Source: Dermatemys mawii
Taxonomy: Eukaryota; Chordata; Testudines; Dermatemydidae
Direction of reading: 5' to 3'
Assembly (NCBI GenBank): GCA_007922305.1
Contig: ML677387.1
Location: forward strand, 1,342,227-1,406,226
Length of the DNA stretch: 64,000 bases
Numbering within the stretch: position 1 is the first letter of the stretch; every line of letters begins with the position of its first letter. Shown piece after piece: positions 21,491-33,845 of the stretch. Both the position numbers and the translations under genes were made by a program. The notes beneath the pieces are model-generated. The model ran no database searches. It had not been told where the DNA came from and saw only the letters and a list, made by a program, of their open reading frames with translations.

Positions 21491-22973
21491 AGAGTTCTTT
21501 CAAAAAATCAGGTGCCAGTTGTGGGTGCCGAGTCATACTGAAGAGTCTAACCTCGAGGACTATGTGACAAGGTGGGCTGCCTCCTGGGAGCTGGGCTCAT
21601 CCCCACCTACATGTAGTCATTCACCTCCTAGGTGATGGGTGGCCGGTGATGGTTTGCGGGTCACCTGGTCCTCAGACAACAGGCAACCAAGTGTTTGCAT
21701 CAGGGACAGACTGCCAGCCTGGTCCTGTTGGAGGCTCAGGGTCAGGGGGAAGGACCTGGAGCTCAGAAAAGGGAGTAGTAGGAAAGATAGGCCAGTGAAA
21801 GGCTCTGGGAGGATGGCAGCCAGAAGGAAAAGTGGTGAGCAGTAAAGTGGGGTGGGCTGGAGCCACAGGGACAGAGCCTGTCTACACTGAAATTTAAAAT
21901 CCATGGCTGACCTTCACCCCCTGACTTGGCCTCGCAACACTCAGGCTATGGGGCTGGTTAATTGCAGGGTGGACATTTGGGCTCAGGCTGGACCCCAGCC
22001 TCTAGAGCCCTGCAAGATGGAGGGTCCCAGGGCACAGACTGCAGGTGGGGGACTAATTGCAGTGTAGACACAGCCTAGGGGTCCATCCTGGGTTGGGAGC
22101 TTCCAGCCAGACAGGAAGTCCCTCCTTCAGCTGGACACCCCCAGGGTCAAAAAGTGGTTACCCCGGCTAAGGGGAGAATGGGCACAGATTGAGCTCCCGG
22201 AGGACAAAGAAGCAGTGAGCCCAGAAAGGGTAAATGGGTTGTTGGAGGCTGGCAAAAGGCCTGAAAAGTACCATTTGAGAGTTAGCTGGGCCTCAGGGTA
22301 ACCAGTGAAATAGCAGGCCCGCGATTACCGTGTTTAGGGAAGTGTTATGTTACCATAATTTTAGCATGACCTTTAACCTGATAAAATTTCTATTAACATT
22401 TGAGTTCTTCCATGTTAATTTCCTTCTCCTTTAGAAACCCTATTGTCTAGCTAGCACATGTACAGGCTAGGCAGATTAGAGAGAACATACTTTTTTAATA
22501 AACACTTGCAGATACCCCTGAAATCATCAAAGCCGGATTCTACAGCCATCATTTACTGACTCCTGCCATGGTGAAATACTTCATCTCAGGGCTATTGCCA
22601 TAGCAAACATCTTTCATATCTCTCATCTTTTCTGAATAAAGTACCCCTCATTCCATTCATCTCGGTGGAGGGACCTGTCACCCGGTATTAACTGCCAAGG
22701 CGGGCAGCAGTGGTGCTAGGCTGATGTATATCACACTTCCTGGGATTGAGCAGAGCGTGTATTTCTCTTTTATTTATAAGCGCAAAATGTGTTTCATGTA
22801 AATTCAAAAGGTTTCAAAAGTACAAGCAAGAAAAAACCAGCCCCAGTCATAAACCATGCATCTCACGGTATGAGGTCTGAGGGGTGCAGGGACTGCCTTC
22901 TGCACAGCTAGCTTGGGCACTCATCCTGGGGCCCAATCTCGCTGCTTTCATGTCTGTATTAAACCAGGCCAAA
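21491..22973. other. Unassigned sequence, no gene seen
   Basis: A TCTACACTGAAATTTAAAAT / TAATTGCAGTGTAGACACAG pair at 21,878-22,074 looks like the ends of another TCTACAC-type MITE, but I could not fix a duplication. 22,330-22,640 is AT-balanced, repeat-free sequence. Confidence 0.4.
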
Positions 22974-22981
22974 CCCTAGTG

Positions 22982-24467
22982 CAGGGGGTCGGCAACCTTT
23001 CAGAAGTGGTGTGCCGAGTCTTCATTTATTCACGCTAATTTAAGGTGTCACATTCCAATAATCCATTTTAACGTTTTTAGAAAGTCTCTCTCTAGAACAT
23101 AACTAAACTATTGTTGTATGTAGAGTAAATAAGGTTTTTAAAATGTTTCAGAAGCTTCGTTTAAAATTAAATTAAAATGCAGATCGTATCAGTTTAGTGT
23201 GATCCTTGCCGTTGCTTTTCCTTGCCGAGTTTTTCAATGTCTGGCATGTTCTTGGCTATTTTAAGCTGCACACAGGTTTCTGAGTGATCAGTTGTTAACT
23301 GGCCCTGAGAGGGACGAGGACAGATTTCATGTATAAAATGCCTGTTCAGACAGGTATGTGGATCCAAATGCTGAAAGCATTGCAAACACAATTTTCTTCA
23401 AACAGTAAATTTCACTGGCAGGGACATCCAGCAGGTCAGAATAGAGGCCTCATGATATCTCTTGGGAGCTTCAAGGGCACTCCGCAGATCTCCAAACTTT
23501 GATGCCCACAATTCTGAGCTTTTTAACTGAATGAGCTTCATTTCGAAATCTTCACCATCCATCCACTGAAATACAGATAATACAAGTCACTTTCATTGAA
23601 CTTTTTAGGTTTAATTAAAAATGAAAGCATTGGGCCAAATCGCTGGAAATCTTGAAATCTGTCAGAAACTTCTGATTCCAGCTCTTGCATGTACATTCCA
23701 AGCTCATCGACACTGACAGTGCAATGTGTCGATAGCTCTTTTATGTGCTGGAAGTAGCGGAAAGTTGAAGTTCAACTATCCCAAGAAAAAAATTGCTCGT
23801 TTCACAACAAATGCCTTCCAGGCTTCATAAAGATTCAGAACCGTTTGCCCTGCACCCTGGAGACAGAGGTTGAGTTTGTTTAGGTCCGCAGTGATATCAG
23901 TTAGAAACATGAGCTTACACAAGTCATTTGTCATCATCCAGTTCGGGGTAGTTTTGTCCTTTTTCCCACAAAAAGACCTCGATTGCATCAAAGCAGTTTA
24001 CAAAGCACACCAAAACCTTGCCACGACTTAGCCACTGAAAGTTGCTGTAAAATGAAGTGACTGGACATCTAACTTTGCTTTCTTAGGAACTGACATTTTG
24101 TCAAATGCACCTCTCAACTTATAGTGGGGGAAAAAATCGCGACAGACGCACACACATCAAACACAATCTGCTGTTCCATGTGACGGGATAATGATGTAAG
24201 CAGCAAATCAGGACTTAACAATATCCCAGTACAGTGGCACTGGAACAATTTTTAAGGTGCGGGTGCAGAGCTACGCCCCTTCCTGCCCCTGTCTACACCA
24301 GTCGGCCACAGCTGGGGGCGGCTGAAGAGCTCCATGCCGGTGGCTGGGACCCCAGGATGGCAACAAAGTGCCTGGGACTGGTGACCAGGACCCAGGCTGT
24401 GTGAGTGCCTCTCAAAATCACCTCGCATGCTGCCTTTGGCATACGTGCTATAGGTGACTGACCCCTG
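22982..24467 (-). mobile_element. hAT transposon with transposase remnants
   Basis: The ends are CAGGGGGTCGGCAACCT at the left and the inverse of AGGTGACTGACCCCTG at the right, a typical hAT terminal pair. Transposase pieces lie on the minus strand inside. The right part (about 24,240-24,467) is GC-rich, like short relatives of this family. No matching 8-bp duplication is visible (CCCTAGTG against TAAACACT), so the target site has decayed or the ends are rearranged. Confidence 0.8.
23194..23991 (-). pseudogene. hAT transposase remnant (GTF2IRD2/SCAND3-like)
   Basis: Two open pieces remain. The first (23,776-23,991) contains LMFLTDITADLNKLNLCLQG, the DLAFLTDLTxHLNxLNLxLQG block of the RNase H-like catalytic region in Charlie-type hAT transposases. 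The second (23,194-23,391) ends with PDIEKLGKEKQRQGSH, the usual C-terminal tail of these transposases (...KLxxxKQxQxSH). Sequence between them is off frame or stopped, and the N-terminal zinc-finger part is missing. The enzyme would have cut and pasted the parent element; this copy cannot. Confidence 0.8.
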
Positions 24468-24475
24468 TAAACACT

Positions 24476-25891
24476 CCGGTTTCCATTTGGGAGCAGTTTG
24501 CTTTGGTTTCTCATAAACCCATTCCAAGCAGACCTTGCTCAGCTCAGCTAAACCAAGCTGCTCTCATACCAGACTCAGCATCCACACACACGGCTTTGCA
24601 CCAGTTTAATGAAGGCTGTGATTGTGCAGCAGTGGAAGAGGAGGGGGGTGTAATCTGCAGTTTGTGTAGAGTACCTACATTAGCTTTACTCAAGCTAGCT
24701 CACTCACACTAGCAGTGGCACGGGCTCCCCCAGGCTACGAACGTGAGTGTGTCCTCAGGGGACTTGCACATTGCTGCTTTGAAGGATCTAGTTTAAAGCT
24801 AGGGTGGAGATGGCTACCCAAGCTGCCGATTACATGCCTGGCTGCCTTGTAGATGTCCCATAAACTGGTTTCAATTCACGCCTTAGATAACCAAGGCCCT
24901 TCCTCATGTAGGCAAACTGAGTGAGGAGAAGTAGTTTCAGATTGTTGCATTGGCTCTGCTGTAACCTCATGCTGCAGAACCTGATACAGGCCAAGAGAGT
25001 GAGTCCTGGGAACTTCCAGTCAGACGTGGGCAGCGAGTTTGTCTGTGTGCCTGGGCTGGGACAGGGGAGTGAGAAAAGGGAGGCTGGAGCAGAGGCACAG
25101 GTCGCCCGCTTGTGTTCCTCCGATAGAAGTGTGCTGCATCCCAAAGGATATGCCACACTTCCACGGGGCTGTCTCTGAACGTCTGATAAACAAACAGCCC
25201 TTTGTTCTAAACCACCTCGCTGCCAGCTTTCCACAGCTCATCTGTGTAATGATGGAGAATTCTTAGCTACCGTGAGGAGTGCGTCAGAAGCCAGGGTGGC
25301 TGTAAATTGCAGGCGGAAATGCAGAGGAGGAAAATGGCCCTTGCTGCTTGCTCCAGGAGGGAAAAGGGCCTGAGGCAGCCTTTGTGCTATGGATTTCTAA
25401 CCCAATAGAACAGTAGGAAGGTGGAGGTTGGGGGAGAACGTTGAAAAATGACCTCTCTGGTTGCACCTGCACGTCTGTGCAAAGTGCAAGGAGCGAGGCC
25501 CCTCAGCTCCACCCAGCAGATGCCCGTGAATCATTTTCATTGGACAAACCCAGCACTTAAAAGCTGTCACTCACATTAGCAGCAAGAGGGGGGCGGGTTC
25601 AACAATTGCAAGTGTGGCCTTTACTAAGTGCAGAGTTGTAAGCCCCCTCCTGCTGTGTCATGGACATGCATTGATCCCAGGGGGGTGATAAGCCTTTCTT
25701 CCCTGCATTCCCTCATGGCTCCTTCACTGTTCTTTGCAAAGAAAAGCCATTTTGTTTGACCGGTATTATACGAAGGTCTAATAACACTCATGATGCTTCG
25801 CACTTCTACAGCAGCCCCAATCACCTCAGGAGAGCTGGGTGAGCATTGGTGCCATCCTCACTTCACAGGGCACCGGAGGCCTAGATGGTAA
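24476..25891. other. Unassigned sequence, no gene seen
   Basis: A MITE-like GTAGAGTACCTACATTAGC / AGTGGCACGGGCTCCCCCAG stretch near 24,665-24,735 may be repeat, but without clear ends. Frames near 24,830-25,266 overlap on both strands and carry no domain. Confidence 0.4.
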
Positions 25892-26092
25892 GGCCAGATT
25901 TTGGGTGCCTGAGTTTGTGGGTGTCTAACTGGAGATGCTGGGGCCTGATTTCTAGAGATTTTGCACACTCAGAATTCTGGCTAATGGCCCTGCAGAGGGA
26001 GCTGCCCAGCAGCTCTGGAAATCCAGCTCCTATTGGTTGGACGCCTATAAGCTAAGGTGCCCAGGAGAAGTAGGCATTTTGGAAAATTTGGC
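25892..26092. repeat. MITE with GGCCAGATTTT ends
   Basis: The left end GGCCAGATTTTGGGTGCC and right end TTTTGGAAAATTTGGCTT are approximate inverted repeats, and GGTGCC/GGTGTC words recur inside. This fits the GATTTTC-ended family also seen at 8.2, 37.5 and 63.8 kb. Confidence 0.5.
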
Positions 26093-26725
26093 TTCAGACA
26101 CCTATACAGTGAGCAGAGTTGGGCACAGGCCTGGACTCCCGGCCCCCTCTGCCTGGCAGCATATTTGCAGCTTTCAATGCCCTTCGTTTGATGCGGTCCC
26201 CCCACTTATCTGCCTACCTCTAAATATTGTCACAAGCTTCATCACCACCTTAATTTAAGGTAAATTAACCACAAGCCTTCAACTAAGAAGGGGTACACAA
26301 ACCCGCCCAGAAAATAGTATCATGTGGCAGAAGGTTCCACTGGGTATCCTTTGACTAGAGGGCTGTGTGAGAGAGACAAGCAGGGACAGAAGCAAGACAG
26401 AAGCACAGAATGGAAAACCAAGCAGATGCAGCCTGGAAGAAGTGATGTGATCCGGAGACAAAGCTAAGGGAAAAAAATCTTTTTGGCTACAGAGTGTTGG
26501 CTGGAGAGGCAGGCTTGGAACAGCAAACAATGGAATTGCCTCCTGCTACTTGATTCCTACTGTGTTCAGAGCAACAGGACTTCATAAATTCCTTGTAAAT
26601 AAACAAGATGACATCAAAGAAAACCCCAGACTCTATTGTCAATTTCTAATCCCCACTGGAATGCCTGCAGGGCCCCGAATGGTGATGGGCTGCTCGTCTC
26701 CAAAGGGTATCACCACACAGATGTC
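26093..26725. other. Unassigned sequence, no gene seen
   Basis: No repeat or gene is recognised before the 676-bp element. Confidence 0.45.
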
Positions 26726-26728
26726 TGA

Positions 26729-27404
26729 GGGTATGGTTACACTTACAAGATTATAGCGCTATAGGTTATAGCGGTCCCCTTATACAGTAATATGTATAGC
26801 GCTATTGTATGTCCACACTCAGATGCTCCTGCGGTATAGCATGGCCACATTTGGGGCACTTAATGCGGCATTAAGAGCAGCGCATTAGGGCATGTATCCC
26901 AGCATTCAGCTGGGTGCAACGTGCTTTTTAAACGAGGGGGGTGAGGGGGGACGCGTTGTGTGTATGCGGAGGGAGAGAGACAGTGGTTTTTCCATTTTTC
27001 TGAAAGCCTGTCAGTGAGCCTCCGTTCCCAGAAGGCTTTGTTTTCACACAGGCTCCCTCCTTAAACGTTTGCATTGCTTATCTGCCGAGTTAAGAGAGAA
27101 ACTCTAAAGAGGTACTTCCGCATTCCTTCAGCCGAGTTCAAAACAAAGGGAAGAGACGTCAATTGCCTTAAATGGCTCTAGGCATCTCCAGAGATTACTT
27201 ATAGCGCAGTGGGTGTCCACATTCTTGCTGTAGCGCTACAGCAGCTGCGCTACAGCCCTTATTCCCCATGCGGAGGTGGATTAATAATAGCGCTATAACT
27301 CAGCAGTTATAGCGCTCTACGTGCCTTGCCAGTGTGGACGGGGAGTAGGTTATAGCGCTCGTGGGGGCTTTATAGCGCTATAAAGTGCCAGTGTAACCAT
27401 GGCC
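26729..27404. mobile_element. PIF/Harbinger-like element, 676 bp, AGCGCT-rich ends
   Basis: Inverted ends GGGTATGGTTACACT and (inverse) GGCCATGGTTACACT are bounded by TGA at 26,726-26,728 and 27,405-27,407. AGCGCT occurs exactly at 26,755, 26,798, 27,232, 27,289, 27,311, 27,354 and 27,374, often inside TATAGCGCTATA. All seven are in the outer parts; the 428-bp middle has none. Such arrays in subterminal DNA may be transposase-binding sites. No transposase frame is present, so it is non-autonomous. Confidence 0.8.
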
Positions 27405-27407
27405 TGA

Positions 27408-29789
27408 GTGGAGTCAACATTTTGAAAACGAGCTCACAATTCCCCCAGGGCCCAAGCAGACCCCTCCTGCCTGTGGGATGACGGAGCTCCTCCGATGTGC
27501 CATTGTGCGCAGCATCCTGCATGCCCATCAGACTCTGGACTGAGTCCCTCTGATGATGATGTAACAGACTAAGCCCCCAAACCCCTTCTCAGCAGGGAAG
27601 CAGGGCCTGGGTTTTAATTGACTTTGCGTTCCAGAGCGATTGCGAGCAGGGTGAACCAGCCTTTTGTGCAGTCCACCTGAAGGCTTCCTGTTCCCTCATT
27701 CAGAGGATCATTTACACCGTCCAAGGGTCGCCTCAGAGCAGCCAGCCCTGATCTGCATTTCTCTTGTTGACAGTTATCCCAGGGGGTCTGGGGCACAGAG
27801 CGGGGATCAGGTTGGGGGCAGTGGTGTGACTTTGATTCATTTGGAGTAACTTAAACAACGCATGAACTCATGAACCTGTTGCATAGAGTCTAATGGCTTC
27901 CAAATGATTGACTACGCCATACAAGAATCCTTATTTTTGTCAAGACAAAGGACCAAGTGGGGGATACAGCCCAGCCTGGTCTGTGGAAGAGACGGGGGTG
28001 TGGAGAAAAACAGCAAATGTCAGACTCAGGGCAGGGGTATTTTGGGTGACTTGGCTAGAATTCCTCCTGGTGAGTTCTGGAAGCAGGACTCTTTCTCCCA
28101 CCTCCAGCAAGCTGCTATGCCACCACTGGTGCGAGCCATAGACGGGCACTGATCTCCCCAGTCTCTACCCATTTTGTGTTAGCGTAGGGCTAACACCACC
28201 AGTCCCCAGGGTTCTTTACAGAAGAATTGCCAAACCAGATCAGAGCTTGGCCCATGGAAATGGAAATCCTAACTTCCAGAATGATGCTCTGATGCTTCAG
28301 CGGAAAGCAAACCTCCCCTGCTTTTACCACGGCCCTTTGCCAGTTACGAAATGCAGTTCCTTCCTGATCGTTGAGGTGTGCCGTCAGCTTATGTCCTGGA
28401 GCATGAGACTGGATTATCCTTGGTTTAGCATGGGTTGTTGTTTTGCTCTCTAACACAAATGGCACCAGCATGCTGCAGGCAGTGAGCCAAGAGACTGATC
28501 CAAAGCCCACGATAATCAAGATGTGACCATGAAAAGAAAATGTTTTTTGCAAAAAGATTTATGATGTGCTCATGGTTTGCTCAACAGGAAACTCAGAGTT
28601 CAGCCCTCTGTAAAACAGTGTGTTTATGGGCCGGCTTGGTACAGTGTGGTTAAAAACAAACAAACAATCCAAAGGAAAGACAGCAGATCATTAAGGGCTG
28701 AGGACCATCCAAAGCACATTCCTGTGTTTTGGGATCCTGCTTCATCAGATGAGCCAGAGGAACAGTGAGGGACCGGAGGCTGGGATCTTGGTTTGTCCTC
28801 CTTGGTCTCAGAATGATGATACAGTGTGTGTGTTCCTTAGCGGGTCACGATGGTTGGGTTGTAGCAGACATGTCACGTCCCAGCACTCCGCTGGTAGCTG
28901 ATCTGTGACTCTGCAAGGCTGGAGCTTCGCTCACATGGGGCTTGGCTGTTCCAGGGACATCCTGAAAGGTCTGGAAAGGGAAGAGATCCAAATCCATCCC
29001 AGTTTGAAAAGCTTTCCTCTCAGAATAAGCAGCCAGGTTACTGTGACTGGGGTTGCTCTTGTCATGAGGCTTTGGAGGTGAGAGCGAGAGGGCACATTTA
29101 AAAAGGTCCAGCAGAGGCAGTCATAGAATACAACTTCAATGGGCTAGTCACTTGGCTGCATGCGGAGCCAAGGAGTGATCCGGATGCATCAGCAGCAGAG
29201 GAGGTAGCGAAAGGCTCCCTAAGGGGGAGAAGGACAGAAAGAATAGCCACCACAGGTTAACCACTTCACGGTTCTTTGTGCTCTTCCGGGAGATGCTTCC
29301 CAGGAGGTGGGAGAGGGAGATGGAGCCCACGGATCACCCCTTGGATAAGCCAAGGGTGCATTCTGCATCCCACCTCTGCGTTAGACAGGGACAAAGGAAA
29401 GAAGCAGCATGTCTATAAATACGGGTTTGCTCGAACCCCAGGAAGCTCTGAACACACAGGATGCTCTGGAGAGAAGGTCACCCATGGCAGTAAATGATGG
29501 AGTTGCCTGTGGTAACAGCGGACGGGACTCAGAGACCCAGGATGTCCCTATGAGACACAGGCTCCCCTACTCCAGAGATATAGGGTGCTCTGAACCCAGG
29601 ATGACCTGCTCTGGAGAACAGGTTCCTCAGTACATATTGACAGGCACTCAAAGATTCAGGACATCATCATGCCCTAAGAACAGAGAATGGATTTTGAGTG
29701 CCTGGTTCTTTGTCTAGAGACACTCAGATTAATGATGTACAGTTCACAGAATTGTACCATCTATAGACATAAAAGGGGATGACTGTCAG
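27408..29789. other. Unassigned sequence, no gene seen
   Basis: Frames of up to 120 codons (28,190-28,552, minus) have no recognised domain. No clear repeat is seen across about 2.4 kb. Confidence 0.45.
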
Positions 29790-30218
29790 CTTATTCACAT
29801 AGCACAAGAACCGGGGTCACCCAGTGAAATTAATAGGCAGCAGATTTAAAACTAACAAAAGGAAGTATTTCTTCACACACAACACACAGGCAATCTGTGG
29901 AACTCATTGTCAGGGGATATTGTGAAGGCCAAAAATATCACTGGGTTCAAAAAAGAATTAGATCGGTTCACAGAGGAGAGGATCATCAATGGCTATTAGT
30001 CCAGATGGTTGGGAATGCACCCCTTGCTCTGGATGCCCCTAGCCTCTCACTACCAGAAGCTGGGAAGGGGCGATGGGATAGATCACTTGATGATTCCCTG
30101 TTCTGTTCATTCCCTCTGGGGCACCTGGCACTGGCCACTGCTCGAAGACAGGACATTGGGCTAGATGGACCATTGGTCAGACTAGCATGGCTGTTCGTAT
30201 GCCCTGACAATATAGGGT
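29790..30218 (+). mobile_element. CR1 LINE 3' end
   Basis: AATTAATAGGCAGCAGATTT, AGGAAGTATTTCTTCACACA, ATCAATGGCTATTAGTCCAG and TTGGGCTAGATGGACCATTG occur in canonical CR1 order. This is a truncated insertion that shares its 3' region with the copies at 10.5 and 52.9 kb. Confidence 0.9.
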
Positions 30219-30547
30219 GATGCCCTGCAGAATAATTCTATGAGAGCTTTGGCAGTGGCATTTGGCACTGTTTTGAGGGGGCTCTTTCATGCTTGTCTGG
30301 CTCGGGTTTCCTGTCACACTTCAAATGCTTCACAGTAGTTGAGAAAGATCTGGTTTTTTAATACGAATTAAATGAAGCCAAGTTTACTCCAGATGCCTTC
30401 TCAGCCCCTCCTGTAGCCCTCTGAGTAATATGGGGGAAGAGGACGAGGGACCATGGCTGCCCCATTCAGAAGGTCTCGTCACTAAGGAAGCCTCCAAATG
30501 ATGGCCGCTATTGTTTGATTTTGATGTTGCGGTAGTGACCAGTGGCG

Positions 30548-30640
30548 GCAGCCACTAGCAGGGGCCCCTTGTGCTGAGTGCGGCACAGAGGCATACAAAG
30601 ACCCAGTCCCTGTCCCAAGGAGTTTACAATCCAGGAAAAG
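30548..30640 (+). repeat. Dispersed amniote repeat (GCTGTACAA/GCTTACA type)
   Basis: AGACCCAGTCCCTGTCCCAA followed by GGAGTTTACAATCCAGG matches the signature of the family seen at 4.34 and 21.4 kb. Confidence 0.5.
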
Positions 30641-31374
30641 CAGCAGCAGAAGCCCCTTTTTTGGGTCAAGAAGAAGGCTTCAGTTGAGTGATTCACACAC
30701 TCCTCGGGCTGCTCTCTGGAAGCATGGAACAGTGTGCCATATGGGGTGATTGTGATGGTAATTCCGGATTTATGAGCAGCCAAACCTGCTAACCTCCTCA
30801 CTTCCCCAGTTAAGGGAGATGTGTTTTTCCTAGGGTGTTGGAAGAACAGGCCACGCTTGGAGCTCCAAGTTTTCCTGAGCTCCCAGCCCCTCTGGGTGTG
30901 AGAGCCGGCAAGGTGATAACTTATGCAAACTGTCATTAACACCCAGCCTGCAGAATTCCATACACATCAATTAAGGCCACAAGTTTTAAGGACTCCAGCC
31001 CCACAAGAAAAACACATGAGTGAGGGCAAAAGAAAGTGGAACCTGTGCCAGTCAGATAACAACAAAGATCTGGAGACATTAGCACTCATCTCCTTCTGTC
31101 CAGACACAGCAAGTTTATGAATCCACCAATTGACTTTCACTGCCTGGGCCACCTTCCTGGGCTAGTGGGACGCTGGGTGCGGCTCTGCGGTGCTTTGAAG
31201 AGTGCCAGCAATGGGTCACCAGCCGGAGGTCAGCACACTGTCTTCCATGCACAATGTCCCGGAAAAGTTTGTCTCCCCCAGGAGACAAAATTGCACAAGT
31301 GCCACGAGGTACCGAGAACCTCTGAGTCCTACCGTGTTGGCAGCAGAGCTCATAGGTCCAGGACTGAATTTTCT
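30641..31374. other. Unassigned sequence, no gene seen
   Basis: A 144-codon minus frame spans 30,508-30,942 and a few shorter ones overlap, with no domain recognised. Confidence 0.4.
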
Positions 31375-31560
31375 CCCTGAATTTGTTTAATGTTTGCAAG
31401 GAAAATTACTCTTGCTAAAAAAAATTTTTGCATTTTTGCTTTCAACAAAAAACTAAAAAAAAAAATAAAAAATTCTACAAAACAGATTTTGTGGTGAAAA
31501 TTCCATTTGGACAAAGAGCACAAAAACATGGAGACAGAAATTTTTCAGCCAACTCCAGTT
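31375..31560. repeat. AT-rich TTTTC/GAAAA-type dispersed repeat
   Basis: Poly-A and poly-T blocks (31,421-31,470) sit among TTTGGACAAAG and ATTTTTCAGCCAACTCCAG. It resembles the segments at 0.9, 20.8 and 60.9 kb. Confidence 0.4.
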
Positions 31561-32765
31561 CACCAGGATTTTTCCAAAGGGCTTTCTTTGAAGTTTAAAT
31601 ACAATAAACCATCGCTAAACTCCAACCCCACCACAAGGAACATCCTCTGGGCTGCAGAAGACACACCAAGGAAAAGGGAGTCACTCTCTCCTTCTCTTTT
31701 CCCTCTTCCTCATCTCGGTTGCCTGTGCTCTCAATACCCCACAGGCTCTCGGCCTGTTGCAGTATTGAGGGTTCTCTTCCATTATGGATTCCATTTTGAT
31801 TTTGATCTTGCAGTTGATCTCAGGGTTTGTTCCTGGACTGGCTCCTCCTCCTCTCCCCTTGCAGGCTGTCACCTTGCCTGGCTACCCCCTCTCATCCCTT
31901 GCTAACATCCTTTCCTGTCCTTCTCCACTCTGGTTTTATCCGTACATAGACTGTTACAGCTTTCAGTCTTCTTAGAGTTCGTTAGCCAATATTCTCTCCC
32001 CCATCAGTGCTGTGAGTGCATCCTCTTGGGTTAATCCCTGTGTTCTTCTGGGTGCTCGTCTTCTGAAAATGTTTGTGCCGCAGGGTTATACTGGAACAAG
32101 CATTTGTGAAAAGTGGATGTCAAAGAACGGACAGAGTTTAAAGCAAGGTACCTCTGCCCCTGGAGCCAGATCTTTCACAGACGCAAATTGTCATCGCCCT
32201 ATTGACTTCAATGGAGATGTGTCAGTTTGCACCCGCTGCAGATCTGCCCCAGGAGCTGAAGCCTAAATTGACAGATGACACTAGTCAGCTACAAAGTGCA
32301 CCCAGAGACTCGGGCCCAGGTTGCAAATGAAGTCGCACTGGTTTAACCAACGGTGTGATTTTAAATCAACTTTGTGACAGTGCTACAATTGTGTGTGGAC
32401 GTTCTGGCATCAATGTAAACCTATCAAAGGGTTAACTCCATTCCCTTTGCAAGGCCAGGCATGCTGATGGCTTGGTCCCCTATGGTTAAACGTTTCTGAT
32501 CTAATGTATTTTGTGATTCATATTTTAATATTGTTGAAAGCCAAGAAGAAAAGAATAGGTTGCTGATTCCCAGAAGGGCCCCTTCCTCCCTCCGCAGGGG
32601 CTATTTACTTACCTTTCCTCTGGGGGCTCCGAGAGCCGCACGGCCCCTGCCCTTCCACTCACTGCATCTTGGCAAATTAAATCAAGCGTCCGGCTGATTT
32701 GCTGAATGCAGCTGCTCAGACTCAATCTAGGGAATCGCGGTGTTACTTTAATGGCAGCTGTGGAG
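31561..32765. other. Unassigned sequence, no gene seen
   Basis: A 132-codon frame at 31,507-31,905 and a C/T-rich run near 31,680-31,960 are present. Neither shows a family signature. Confidence 0.4.
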
Positions 32766-32773
32766 GACGGGAC

Positions 32774-32937
32774 CACTGTTCCCTCTAAGCTGTGTGCGTG
32801 TATGCATGCGTGCACAGATCCTAAAGCACGCACACATGGCGAAACACCGCACGCACTGAAATGTGCACAGAAGCACAAACATTTGCACAGAAAATTTTTT
32901 TGCACATGTGGCCTATCAAAAATGAGAGGGAACATTG
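32774..32937. mobile_element. Short hAT-like element with GTTCCCTCT ends
   Basis: With the base before the left end included, the inverted ends read CCACTGTTCCCTCT and (inverse of the right end) CCAATGTTCCCTCT, matching at 13 of 14 positions. Flanks GACGGGAC (32,766-32,773) and GCTGGGAC (32,938-32,945) agree at 6 of 8, consistent with a decayed 8-bp hAT duplication. The interior has CACGCACAC and TGTGCAC alternating runs and no frame of interest. Confidence 0.65.
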
Positions 32938-32945
32938 GCTGGGAC

Positions 32946-33479
32946 CCCTCAGGGTGCTTTGTGCCTCAGTGAGAGAGGAAGATACTCAGAGCATCACAGG
33001 ATCAGGCCCAAAGAGGGCTCAGGAGCTGGTTTAGGCCTTTGGCGTGTAAACCTCTTGGAAAAGAACAGAGTCTTGGCACAGTGCGGGCTGATTTCTTTTG
33101 CAGTTCCCAAAGCATGTTGACGGCAACCAACCTCACGTTCGCTGTGTTAACCTGTGTTGAGTCACGTTTACACTGAAACAACAATGGTAGTCCCAGAGCA
33201 TGTTTGATTCGATAGCAGTACTGAGTTACTCGCCAAGGGCTAATCTGCCTGCTCTTCTTGGGTTTGGAGGGTGAATGCAAGTTGCCATGGAGCGTGGTGG
33301 GAGAAGGCTGAAATGCAGATGTCCTCGCTGAGTCACAAATCTTTCCGGTTCAGCACGTCTTGCAGAATCAAAACTCTACATGTTGATGGACATTTTGCTC
33401 CCTTCGGCCAAATGCCCACATGAGACTCCATTCCCTGCACAGCAGCAGGCAGGGATCCTGCCCAAGGACCACCCTCGTG
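32946..33479. other. Unassigned sequence, no gene seen
   Basis: No gene or repeat is recognised between the short hAT and the CR1 fragment. Confidence 0.45.
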
Positions 33480-33845
33480 GGGGAGATAGGAGCATAGGAC
33501 TTGTCAGACAAGGTCCATGTAGTCCAGTGATCATGGTCTGACAGGGATTGGCACCAGAGGAAGATGCAAACCACCCACGCCCCACGAGTAGACAGATCTG
33601 AGATAATTCTTCCTAATTGATGGTCTCCTCTTGACCCCCAGGAGCTAAGGATTGGCTCAAACTCTGAAGCAGGAGATTTTATCTCTTTTTAGCATTAACT
33701 CAGATAACTTGGGCTATTCTTATTAGCCGCATAAATGTACTCTCCTTCTTTGAATTTTACTAAGTTCTTGGCTTCAGCTACAACATGTGGCAGTGAGTTC
33801 TACTGTTTAATTATGCACGGAGTGAAATGACTTTCCCTCTACAGC
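33480..33845 (-). mobile_element. CR1 LINE 3' region fragment
   Basis: Plus-strand words AGTTCTTGGCTTCAGCTACA, GTGGCAGTGAGTTCTACTG and TTAATTATGCACGGAGTGAA are the complement of a CR1 3' region (the block before AAAGTATTTCC). TCAGATCTG/AATTCTTCCT words further left fit the same element. Confidence 0.7.

Noticed and set aside
22974..24475. 8-bp duplication for the 23-kb hAT
   Set aside because: CCCTAGTG and TAAACACT do not match, so I claim the element from its ends and transposase pieces only.
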